Below, piece by piece: positions 55,901 to 63,541 of a DNA stretch of 64,000 bases. A program made the position numbers and the translations under genes. Numbering within the stretch: the stretch's first letter is position 1; every line of letters starts with the position of its first letter. The notes below the pieces were generated by a model. That model saw only the letters and a program-made list of their open reading frames with translations, was not told where the DNA came from and did not search any database. The stretch comes from an uncultured Lachnospiraceae bacterium (lineage in GTDB: Bacteria > Bacillota > Clostridia > Lachnospirales > Lachnospiraceae): assembly GCA_946405625.1 (NCBI GenBank), contig CAMJHQ010000001.1:62001-126000 (forward strand), given 5' to 3'.

Positions 55901-57370
55901 GATAAAGAAGTTGAATGGGCAAGGCTTGAAGAAAAAGCCAAGTCAGGACAACTCTTTAAAACTCCGGAGCAGGAACTCGGAAGTATCGAGGCTGATATAA
56001 TGAAGCTCTCGGAGGATTATAAAGTCAAGGCTGAGCAGCATTCGGCTGTGAAAACGGACTTTGAAAGGATCATGGGAAAGCTCGAGTATGCAGAGAAGGC
56101 ACTTCATGATAAGTATGGTGAAGATATAGAACTTCCTCAGAATCTGGATCATGATAAGGAACTTCTCAGAAGACAGCAGGAGCTTACGGAACTCGAATCG
56201 AAGATTTCGGAGGCTGATAAGAAGCTTAAGAGTTTCAGAAGAAGAGTAAATGACAGCGAAGAGCTTATGCGTTATGCGGGACGTATAACCGAGAAGGAAG
56301 CTATAGATACATCGGGAGCGGAAATACTCGGACAGGACAGGGATCTGAGAGTGATGTTTGATGATCTCCTGCTTGATTATGACAGAATTAATAAGAAAAT
56401 AGATCGTATCAAGAATGATACACTTAAGGTTAAAATGATGGTCGTCGATTCTCTTCAGACAGTTGGAGCTTTCCAGCTGGCGAATTCTGTAAGAGATGAA
56501 GTCGAGCTTCCGTCAACCAGAAGAGAAGCGGATGAACTTCTTAAGAAGCTTAACTCTGAGGCCGAGCTTATCACTCTCGAGAAGGAAAGGATAGAGACCG
56601 GACTTACAAGTATGGAGAAGCTGCGTGAGAGTTTCATCGATCAGTGTATAGAGAGATGTCTGGATGTTAAGACGGAACTCGGAAAGCTGCAGCATTTATC
56701 TGAGATAACTCTCGGAGATGAAGATATAGAAATGATCAAGCTGTCGATTCCTTATGTAAAGGATGAATTTATGAAAGACAGAATGTCAGACTATATCGAC
56801 AGGATAGTTGCCGAGCTTGATAAGAAAGCATCAGAAAGTGAGAGACAGAAGTTCCTGAATCAGAGTCTTTCGATGAAGAAGCTTTTCAGTGTTATCGTAA
56901 CCGATATGAACCGTATCAAGCTTTCGCTTTATAAGAGAGAGCGAATCAAGGAGCAGAGCAGATATCTGAAGTATGAAGAGGCTGTCGGAAGTACGGGACA
57001 GTCACAGGGTATTTACATACAGTTCCTGATCTCTGTTATAAATTATATTTCGGGAATGTACTCTTCGGGTGATGGTCAGAAGAGAACCAAAACACTCTTT
57101 ATTGATAACCCGTTCGGAGCAGCGAAGGATATATATATCTGGGAGCCGATATTCAGACTTCTTCAGGAAAACTTCGTACAGCTTGTGGTTCCGACTCGAG
57201 GCGCCACTCCGGAGATTACAGGAAGATTTGATATTAATTATATACTCGGACAGCAGAAAACAGGAAAACGCTCGACAACAGTTGTTGTTAATTACAGCAG
57301 CAAGACTGATACAGAAGAACTTGAATATATCCAGCTGGATTATGAACAACAGACTTTCGATTTTGTCTAA
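52919..57370 (+). CDS. jetC: SMC/MukB-like ATPase, JetC-like
   Basis: DNA-loop-extruding type ATPase; 1483 residues. The N-terminal half-ATPase has Walker A ANGGGKS at 38-44. Two long coiled-coil arms (about 320-640 and 760-1240) flank a hinge-like globular part at about 660-750. The C-terminal half-ATPase has a signature-like STGQSQGIYIQ at about 1358 and Walker B TLFIDNPFG with Asp1396 and Asn1397. Related to JetC, MukB and MksB. The gene overlaps jetB by 8 bases. No JetD/Toprim nuclease gene follows. Confidence 0.82.
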   Translation: MPNINRIRVNNVKYNFGTQSYDDFIMKMYGRNTLYDLANGGGKSVLMLLLMQCVIPNSTLDDKQPIEKLFRGNDNTCIHSLIEWKLDDCDITEGLRYMTTGFAAKKAGGGKDADQVTIEGVQTEEVSADDEKTTAEIEYFNYCIFYRDYNKNDIINLPLIKGEERITYKGLKNYLLDLARTDKNIIVKVFDRKGEYQRFIADYGLYESQWELIRGINRTEGHVRTYFETNFRTTRKVIEDLLIEEIIEKAYAVKTAAASGNAGNTASLLMTIQEELKTLAEKKKRIADYDHEKELVQLLADRIGTFEELFREKEKTARGFAAIYRTIETEKKNADEELAKLEQELEELSNGSDRINHEIQQLKIEITKKERDEAEKRAALLGEELEKIEALISDRRKDLNERIAAGEYIDLLDAREKLAALENERRAAENAQDGKVDKGCIAYNIRLRMEEKAAEITGKEQKISNHIHKLSEERDSIERLRDAAVQNLAVIESKLQDRDEKFAECRRKTEELGEGLSERKLLPPRELLDEASRKKVKTKADIERLTVEESRVSAELQQLTQEKNQLEQKEAILKENEAGFKLNIDKQREEAGRLKSLAGIYGMNDDYSGDSKSVEKLAELIQSAIRKDYIRVHETGKAAELSEKRLKDIEMGVVLKRSEDIEKVREYIITRHSHSAITGIDYLSALGSEKRAELLKVNPSLPYGIIVEDLAAVTDDPGLREIETSTEVMLYDKENLDSAHNIIGENVFAVRRGSDYFTDEETVNRLKNLETENLRNLNEEKRAVQDMLATKQADLAFTEIYIGKGYDTLEERIKENEKQLRAVEDSLLEAEERERRLLSEKEEFEGKLNSCEAELKLTDADIVILREMAEIAEEERHLTRDTAELKASKDSTEQALSSNEMKLRKISSEMADLEAMNSQLRDERREMDFNWDKKYSVYYTDTVRPDLNMSLAELASLFDRQAADGEGEVFSREKEKLLRDTLSDSVRRLEKSIEDKEVEWARLEEKAKSGQLFKTPEQELGSIEADIMKLSEDYKVKAEQHSAVKTDFERIMGKLEYAEKALHDKYGEDIELPQNLDHDKELLRRQQELTELESKISEADKKLKSFRRRVNDSEELMRYAGRITEKEAIDTSGAEILGQDRDLRVMFDDLLLDYDRINKKIDRIKNDTLKVKMMVVDSLQTVGAFQLANSVRDEVELPSTRREADELLKKLNSEAELITLEKERIETGLTSMEKLRESFIDQCIERCLDVKTELGKLQHLSEITLGDEDIEMIKLSIPYVKDEFMKDRMSDYIDRIVAELDKKASESERQKFLNQSLSMKKLFSVIVTDMNRIKLSLYKRERIKEQSRYLKYEEAVGSTGQSQGIYIQFLISVINYISGMYSSGDGQKRTKTLFIDNPFGAAKDIYIWEPIFRLLQENFVQLVVPTRGATPEITGRFDINYILGQQKTGKRSTTVVVNYSSKTDTEELEYIQLDYEQQTFDFV

Positions 57371-57375
57371 GATAA

Positions 57376-57530
57376 GCGGTGAAATACATATGCTTTCCTG
57401 CTTGCAGGAAAAAGCATATGTATTACCACCGCAAGAAAGCATGAGGATGGAGCGATTTGTGTAAGCAAATCAGCGGAATCCGAATGCTTTCAGGATTGCG
57501 GGAGCAGCGAAGCTGCGCAGCAATCCGTAT
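57376..57530. repeat. cluster of palindromes after jetC
   Basis: A 57-base near-perfect hairpin at 57376-57432 (GCGGT/ACCGC; AATACATATGCTTT/AAAGCATATGTATT; CCTG/CAGG, loop CTTG) is followed by GATTTG/CAAATC. A third hairpin, GGATTGC/GCAATCC, encloses GCAGC-GAA-GCTGC (to about 57527). There is no coding potential in 57371-57618. It could be a terminator plus a MITE- or REP-like element. Confidence 0.6.
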
Positions 57531-57618
57531 ATCTTAGACATAGATATAAAGCAATAACCCAGCCACTAAAGCAATCCACAACCTGGAAAAGAATAGATCA
57601 CACTCCCGGAGGATTTCT

Positions 57619-58470
57619 ATGTACATTATCGATTCCAAAACAATAGTCACGCCTCAAAACGGACTGAATATATATCGTGGACGTACCGAGTCGAGCATTA
57701 TCAGTATGGAACCGGAGATAACGGATATAGGTGTGAAGCCGGAAGCCGATATTCTTCTTGCGGGCACGCTTAAGAAGCGTAAGAGTAAGGGAATGATACT
57801 TGCGGGCAACATGGGTGATCCCTATAACGACCTTGAGAAGGAATACGGACTCATGCGTAAGAGTCTCAGGTATATCAGCTTCTATGATTTCGGAATAGTG
57901 ATCACGACAAGAAGAGAACTGCTTCTCAGAGATATTGATCTTCTGAAAGAGATAAACAGGAAGACCAAGGCGGTTGTAGAGATACCGATTCCGTCGATAG
58001 AGATAGAAAAACTTAAACTGATAGACGGAGGCAGCCTCGGAGAGAGGATTGCACTTATGGAGAGCCTTTCAAAGGAAGAAATTCCTTTTATCATAAATAT
58101 TTATCCGCTGGTGCCGTATGTTAATGATGATCCTGTAGTATTGAAGAGTATGCTCGGAGTACTGCAGTCATATAAGCCTGCGGCAATAGATCTCGGTGGG
58201 GCAAAAATACCGCTTATCAAAAAGCAGATGGATTTCTTCTATCTTGAATATCAGAAGAGATTTCCAGAAGAATACGGCAAGTATATTGATGTGCACGGAC
58301 GTTCAAAGGAAATTATAATTGATTCCGAGATTGAACTTCGTGACGAAGTGAGACGTACGGCAACAAAGATAGGGGCACTCTGGAGTCCACCTGAAATTCT
58401 TGACTGGAAGAGAAAATACGAGAACAAACAGATGGGCGATCAGATCACATTTGACTTTGGGACAGAGTAG
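57619..58470 (+). CDS. radical SAM-fold protein (SPL-like family) lacking the Fe-S cysteines
   Basis: Homologue of the spore-photoproduct-lyase-like radical SAM family. 283 residues, normal length. Family landmarks: DSKTIVTP, NIYRG at 17-21, AGNMGDPYNDLEKEYGLMRK, RDIDLLKEINRKTKAVV and YPLVPYVNDDP. In active members NIYRG is followed by C-x3-C-x2-C; here those positions are Arg22, Ser26 and Ser29, and there is no replacement cluster. The frame is intact and has a GGAGGA site, so it is not an obvious pseudogene. It may bind nucleic acid or nucleotide without radical chemistry. It follows the SMC operon by 248 bases. Confidence 0.8.
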   Translation: MYIIDSKTIVTPQNGLNIYRGRTESSIISMEPEITDIGVKPEADILLAGTLKKRKSKGMILAGNMGDPYNDLEKEYGLMRKSLRYISFYDFGIVITTRRELLLRDIDLLKEINRKTKAVVEIPIPSIEIEKLKLIDGGSLGERIALMESLSKEEIPFIINIYPLVPYVNDDPVVLKSMLGVLQSYKPAAIDLGGAKIPLIKKQMDFFYLEYQKRFPEEYGKYIDVHGRSKEIIIDSEIELRDEVRRTATKIGALWSPPEILDWKRKYENKQMGDQITFDFGTE

Positions 58471-58565
58471 TGAAATAATGTGTGTCCGTAGAGAGTTAAC
58501 TATTCGGTATGTGATATAGCACTGCCGGTTGATAATAGAGCATTTAGAGAAAGAGGAGAAAAATT

Positions 58566-59738
58566 ATGAATTACAATGAAATGAGTTTGAAGCTTCATGA
58601 GGAAAACAAGGGAAAGATGGAGATTGCACTCAAGTGTCCGCTTGAGAACAAGGATGATCTTTCCACAGCGTATACACCGGGTGTTGCGCAGCCTTGTATC
58701 GAAATACATAACAATCCTGATGATGCTTATAAATATACACTTAAGCAGAATACGGTTGCTGTAGTTTCAGATGGAACAGCAGTTCTCGGCCTCGGAGATA
58801 TCGGACCTCTTGCAGCAATTCCTGTTATGGAAGGTAAGTCAGTTCTTTTCAAGAGATTCGGTAATGTTGATGCATTTCCTATCTGCCTTGATACTACTGA
58901 TGTAGATGAGATAGTTGAGACGGTTAAGAGAATAGCTCCTTCATTCGGAGGAATAAACCTCGAGGATATTTCTGCTCCGAGATGTTTCGAAATAGAGGAA
59001 AAGCTTAAGAAAGAACTTGATATTCCTGTATTCCATGACGATCAGCACGGAACTGCTATCGTATGTACAGCAGGACTTACAAATGCACTTAAGATTGTAG
59101 GAAAGAAATGGGATGAGATCAGCATCGTTATAAACGGTGCCGGTTCTGCAGGTATTTCAATCTGCAAGCTGTTCCAGAGCTTTGGAGCTAAGGACGTTAT
59201 TCTTATAGACAGCCAGGGAGCTCTTGTTGACGGTGATCCGAGACTCAATCCGGCTAAGCAGGCAATCGCTGCAGTAACAAACAAGAATAAGGAAACAGGT
59301 AAGCTTGAGGACGTTATAAAGGGTAAGGACGTTTTCATCGGCGTTTCTGCACCTGGCGTTCTGACAAAGGAAATGGTTGAGACTATGGCAAAGGATCCGA
59401 TCATTTTTGCTATGGCAAATCCTACACCGGAAATCATGCCGGATGAAGCAAAGGCAGGCGGAGCAAGAATAGTTGCAACAGGCCGTTCGGATTTCCCAAA
59501 TCAGATCAACAATGTGCTCGTATTCCCGGGAATCTTCAGAGGTGCGCTGGATGCGAGAGCTACAGGTATTACAGAGCCTATGAAGGTAGCTGCTGCAAAG
59601 GCAATCGCTTCAATTGTAACAGATGAGGAATTAAATGAGGATTACATTATCCCTAATCCGTTTGATGATCGTGTAGCACCTGCAGTTGCAAAGGAAGTTG
59701 CCGAAGAAGCAAGAAGATCGGGAATAGCACGCGCATAA
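58566..59738 (+). CDS. NAD(P)-dependent malic enzyme, short type
   Basis: Oxidative decarboxylation of malate to pyruvate (YtsJ/MaeB N-terminal type). 390 residues, without the phosphotransacetylase domain of longer forms. Motifs: STAYTPGVAQPCIEI, SDGTAVLGLGDIGPLA, the metal-binding FHDDQHGTAIV, and the dinucleotide fold INGAGSAGISICKL. AGAGGAG precedes the ATG. It lies in front of the 41-bp repeats. It supplies pyruvate and reducing power; cofactor preference is not certain. Confidence 0.94.
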   Translation: MNYNEMSLKLHEENKGKMEIALKCPLENKDDLSTAYTPGVAQPCIEIHNNPDDAYKYTLKQNTVAVVSDGTAVLGLGDIGPLAAIPVMEGKSVLFKRFGNVDAFPICLDTTDVDEIVETVKRIAPSFGGINLEDISAPRCFEIEEKLKKELDIPVFHDDQHGTAIVCTAGLTNALKIVGKKWDEISIVINGAGSAGISICKLFQSFGAKDVILIDSQGALVDGDPRLNPAKQAIAAVTNKNKETGKLEDVIKGKDVFIGVSAPGVLTKEMVETMAKDPIIFAMANPTPEIMPDEAKAGGARIVATGRSDFPNQINNVLVFPGIFRGALDARATGITEPMKVAAAKAIASIVTDEELNEDYIIPNPFDDRVAPAVAKEVAEEARRSGIARA

Positions 59739-59741
59739 TAT

Positions 59742-59864
59742 AATCACAGCCTTCCCATCACGGGGAAGCAGAGAATTGAGAAAATCACAGCCTTCCCATC
59801 ACGGGGAGGCAGAGAATTGAGAAAATCACAGCCTTCCCTTCTTAAGGGGAAGGCTTGATTAAAG
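59742..59864 (+). repeat. three tandem 41-bp repeats forming hairpins
   Basis: Copies start at 59742, 59783 and 59824. Copies 1 and 2 differ at one base and each folds CTTCCC/GGGGAAG. Copy 3 diverges after CACAGCCTTCCC and forms a longer hairpin AGCCTTCCC/GGGGAAGGCT (59830-59855), which may be the malic enzyme terminator. There are no spacers, so it is not a CRISPR. Confidence 0.85.
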
Positions 59865-59896
59865 ATGAAGGTTAACTAAATTACGGAGGAACATAA

Positions 59897-60829
59897 ATGG
59901 GTGACATACAGAAGCTGACAAATGTTCAGAATACGGTAAACACTGTAATTAAAGGTAAGGAACACGTTGTAGAAAGTGTGCTTGCTGCAATAATTGCCGG
60001 AGGCCATATCCTGATGGAGGATATACCGGGAGTTGGAAAAACAACGCTCGCAATGACATTTGCGAGAGCTCTCTCGCTGGATTATAAGAGAACGCAGTTC
60101 ACACCGGATGTTCTTCCGAGCGATATTTTGGGTTTCTCAATGTATAACAGTGCGACTAAGGAATTCGAGTATAGACCGGGAGCGGTATTCTGTAATCTCT
60201 TCCTTGCAGATGAGATCAACAGAACAAGCCCGAAGACACAGTCGGCTCTGCTTGAGGTTATGGAAGAAGGAACAGCTACTGTCGATGGAGTAACCAGAGC
60301 ACTTCCGGACCCATTTACTGTAATAGCTACGGAAAATCCATACGGTTCATCCGGAACACAGATGCTTCCGGAATCACAGCTCGACAGATTCATGATCTGT
60401 GTATCTATGGGATATCCGGAACATGAAGATGCAGTAGCAATCCTTAAGGGAAATGCATACAATCCGGTAAGTCATGTAACACCGGCACTTGGTCTGCAGG
60501 AGCTTAAGCAGTTACGTGATGAATGTAATAATCTTTTCATCAGAGATGAGATATATGAATATATAGTTGACATTGTAGAGGAAACAAGAAGAAACAGCCT
60601 TTTCTCTATGGGAGCAAGTCCTCGAGGAACAATAGCTATCCTTAAGATGGCAAAGGCAATGGCGATAATAGACAATCGTGATTTTGTTACTGCAGAGGAT
60701 GTGCAGAAGGTTGTAAGAAGTACACTCGGACACAGAATAAAGCTTGGACAGCGTTCCCGTGCCGAAGGTATAGATATGGATAAGGCAATCAAGCTGCTTC
60801 TTGAGACAGTCAGAGCTCCGAGAAGTTAG
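59897..60829 (+). CDS. MoxR-type AAA+ ATPase, second copy
   Basis: 310 residues. Walker A DIPGVGKTTLAMTFARAL, Walker B LFLADEINRTSPKTQSALLEVMEEG, and sensor 1 ATENPYGSSGTQMLPESQLDRF. Unlike the copy at 33118 it has no DUF58 or vWA gene next to it; the next gene is a ParB-BMP fusion 98 bases on. TACGGAGGAAC precedes the ATG. About the same length as copy 1 but clearly diverged, so they probably serve different machines. Confidence 0.93.
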   Translation: MGDIQKLTNVQNTVNTVIKGKEHVVESVLAAIIAGGHILMEDIPGVGKTTLAMTFARALSLDYKRTQFTPDVLPSDILGFSMYNSATKEFEYRPGAVFCNLFLADEINRTSPKTQSALLEVMEEGTATVDGVTRALPDPFTVIATENPYGSSGTQMLPESQLDRFMICVSMGYPEHEDAVAILKGNAYNPVSHVTPALGLQELKQLRDECNNLFIRDEIYEYIVDIVEETRRNSLFSMGASPRGTIAILKMAKAMAIIDNRDFVTAEDVQKVVRSTLGHRIKLGQRSRAEGIDMDKAIKLLLETVRAPRS

Positions 60830-60927
60830 CATATTATATTTCGGATAGTACAAGAGGGTAGTACCGGAATCCGGAGATTCAAATGGGGTAACTGTTTCAG
60901 GGTTTTGGAAATATACAGGAGAATTAA

Positions 60928-62973
60928 ATGTCTATATCAGAATATGAAAAAGCGAAGAAACTCGGCGATAGAGCCTTTCGAGCAGATATTTCGAAGGGTG
61001 TTCATCCTTATCTTCCGGTTCTGGATGATATCCTGACCAAGGAGGATATAGTTGGAGAGGTAAGTCTCGGCTTAGTAAATATTCCGCTCGACAGAGTTAT
61101 CGGAACAAGTACGGCCTCGAGAACGAATACATTTGCCCGAAATTTTATGCCTGTTATGGACATAAATACAGAGTTCGGTCTAAAGTGGTCATCACTTTGT
61201 GACTCTCATCTGGCAGAAGGAATTCACGATCCTATCAAGGTTTATGAATTCATGAATTATTATTATGTCATAGAGGGTAACAAGCGAGTCAGCATATTAA
61301 AATATTTTATGGCTGATTCGATATCGGCTTTTGTAACGAGAAAGATACCTAAGCTGAGTGATCGTAAGGATATAAAAATCTATTATGAGTTTATGGATTT
61401 TTATAAGAAGACAGGTGTGAATTATATCTGGTTTTCAAATGAAGGCAGTTTTGCGAAACTTATCAGTCTCGTGGGTGAGGATAATGCGCCGGAGGATATG
61501 AGTGTCAGCTCCTTTGGAAGTGTTGCCGAAACCGCTGGTGAGGTAAAGGTGGTCACCAGAACCGAGATCGGAAAGGTATGGAGTGAGGATAAGATCAGAG
61601 AATTCAAGGCCTCATACTACAGATTTGAGAAAGCCTTCAAAGAACAGAACGGAGGCAAGCTGGTTCATATAACTCCGGGTGATGCATATCTCGGACTGCT
61701 CGAGCTGACGAGCTTCGACAGACTCGCCGGGATGACGTATGATGAAACGGTAAAGGCCATTAAGTCGGTATGGCAGGAATTCCTGGTAATGGAAGAACAT
61801 TACAAGGTTGAAGTGTCACTCAATCCGCCTGAAGCAAAAAGGTCGCTTATATCACATATTCTTCCGGCAAGCTATTCGGCAGCGAAGCCTCTCAAGATCG
61901 CATTTATCTATGACAGAGAGCCGGCACAGTCTGACTGGCTGTATGCTCATGAGCTTGGACGCAATCATATCAAGGAAGTTTTCGGAGACAGGATAGTTGC
62001 TCTGAAGATCACATCTGCGGCAACCGAAGAAGAAGCCATTGACGCAATGACGGAACTTATAGAGAAGCAGGGCGTAGAGGTTATTTTCACGACAACGACA
62101 AGACTGCTTGATGCCAGCCTTAAAACTGCCATAAAGTATAAGAACATAAAGATATTAAATTGTTCGCTCAATACTTCACACAGATATATAAGAAATTATT
62201 ATGCAAGACTTTATGAGGTTAAGTTCCTTTCGGGCATGCTTGCGGGAATCATGACTGAAACAGGGAAAATCGGTTATATAACAGATTATCCTATTTTCGG
62301 AAATGTAGCTAACATCAATGCTTTTGCTCTGGGTGCAAGTATGGTGAATCCCGGATGCAAGGTTTATCTTAAGTGGACTACAATGAAGGAATCGGGCGGT
62401 ATCAGTGAGATATACAGATCTCTTGAAGAAGATGAAGGCGTCGATATAATTTCCGATCAGGATATGATCACACCGAACAGGGCATCGAGAAGATTCGGAT
62501 TATATAAGGTGAAGAATTCGGAACCCCTTAATATGGCGATGACTGTATATAACTGGGGAGTTCTTTATGAGAAGCTTATAGATCTTATAATAAATGATTC
62601 GTGGGCAATTGCTGATTCAGAGAAGGAAAGCACACCGATAAATTACTGGTGGGGACTTTCATCGGGAGTTGTAGATCTCATCTTATCAGAAAAGCTTCCG
62701 ATGCAGGTGGAAAGAATAGTAAGTACGCTGAAGGGACTTATGATACGCAACAGATTCGTTGCCTTCTCGGGCGGTATAGTATCGCAGGACGGAACCGAGC
62801 GTTGTAAGCCAGATGAAGAAATGAACATAGACGACATTATCAAGATGGACTGGTTATGTGAAAATGTTGTCGGAAAGATTCCGTCCAAGGATGAACTCAG
62901 AGAAAGAGCGCGTCCGATAGTTGAAATGAAGGGTGTTATTAAAGAAGATAATGAAGATACTTCTGTTAGCTGA
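60928..62973 (+). CDS. fusion of ParB-like domain with BMP/PnrA-type binding domain, cytoplasmic
   Basis: 681 residues without signal peptide or membrane segment. The N-terminal part (about 45-130) reads as a ParB/sulfiredoxin-like domain: LGLVNIPLDRVIG and YYVIEGNKRVSILKYFM, where EGNKR at 116-120 resembles the nucleotide-binding GxxR loop. A helical linker (130-318) follows. Residues about 320-550 match the periplasmic-type basic membrane protein/PnrA fold (LKIAFIYDREP, IGYITDYPIFGNVANINAFALGA). An intracellular BMP domain suggests a nucleoside or similar ligand sensor. It overlaps the next gene by 23 bases. Function unknown. Confidence 0.78.
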   Translation: MSISEYEKAKKLGDRAFRADISKGVHPYLPVLDDILTKEDIVGEVSLGLVNIPLDRVIGTSTASRTNTFARNFMPVMDINTEFGLKWSSLCDSHLAEGIHDPIKVYEFMNYYYVIEGNKRVSILKYFMADSISAFVTRKIPKLSDRKDIKIYYEFMDFYKKTGVNYIWFSNEGSFAKLISLVGEDNAPEDMSVSSFGSVAETAGEVKVVTRTEIGKVWSEDKIREFKASYYRFEKAFKEQNGGKLVHITPGDAYLGLLELTSFDRLAGMTYDETVKAIKSVWQEFLVMEEHYKVEVSLNPPEAKRSLISHILPASYSAAKPLKIAFIYDREPAQSDWLYAHELGRNHIKEVFGDRIVALKITSAATEEEAIDAMTELIEKQGVEVIFTTTTRLLDASLKTAIKYKNIKILNCSLNTSHRYIRNYYARLYEVKFLSGMLAGIMTETGKIGYITDYPIFGNVANINAFALGASMVNPGCKVYLKWTTMKESGGISEIYRSLEEDEGVDIISDQDMITPNRASRRFGLYKVKNSEPLNMAMTVYNWGVLYEKLIDLIINDSWAIADSEKESTPINYWWGLSSGVVDLILSEKLPMQVERIVSTLKGLMIRNRFVAFSGGIVSQDGTERCKPDEEMNIDDIIKMDWLCENVVGKIPSKDELRERARPIVEMKGVIKEDNEDTSVS

Positions 62974-63541
62974 TCTTGAATCAAGGTATATATGGGATTT
63001 CTTTGAGAAATCAAAGCTGGAGGGTATAGATCTTGTGCTTGCGGCAGGAGACCTTGCACCACAGTATCTGTCGTTTATTGCTACATTTACGACAGCTCCG
63101 GTTTTATATATTCATGGAAATCACGATGCGTGTTACGATGATACTCCGCCGGAAGGCTGTATATGTATAGATGATACGATCTATAACTTTCAGGGTCTCA
63201 GGATTATGGGGCTCGGAGGAAGTATGGCATATAACATGGGGAAATACCAGTATAGTGATAAGGAGATGAGAAACAGGTATTTAAAGCTGAAACCTAAACT
63301 GTTTCTTTCCAAAGGGATAGATATTCTGCTTACGCACAGTCCGGCTTACGGTATCAACGATCAGGAGGATATACCTCACAGAGGTTTTAAGGTGTTCAAT
63401 ACAATCCTGGATAAGTATGAGCCAAAGTATTTTATACATGGCCACGTACATATGAATTACGGAAAAGGAATCAAGAGGGTTGATACCTACAAGAATACAA
63501 CGATAATAAATGCATTTGAAAGGTATACGTTGGAAATATGA
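62951..63541 (+). CDS. metallophosphoesterase
   Basis: Calcineurin-like phosphoesterase, substrate unknown. 196 residues. Motifs: ADLES at the N-terminus where D-x-H is usual (His replaced by Glu), AAGDLAP, HGNHDA, LLTHSPAYG and HGHVH. All other metal ligands are present. ATG 62951 gives MKILLLADLES; the longer start at 62933 lacks a ribosome site. It overlaps the upstream fusion gene by 23 bases and the next gene by 4, so all three are coupled. Confidence 0.88.
   Translation: MKILLLADLESRYIWDFFEKSKLEGIDLVLAAGDLAPQYLSFIATFTTAPVLYIHGNHDACYDDTPPEGCICIDDTIYNFQGLRIMGLGGSMAYNMGKYQYSDKEMRNRYLKLKPKLFLSKGIDILLTHSPAYGINDQEDIPHRGFKVFNTILDKYEPKYFIHGHVHMNYGKGIKRVDTYKNTTIINAFERYTLEI

Noticed and set aside
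59742-59864. Possible CRISPR array
   Set aside because: Repeats are directly adjacent without unique spacers, only three copies, and no cas genes.
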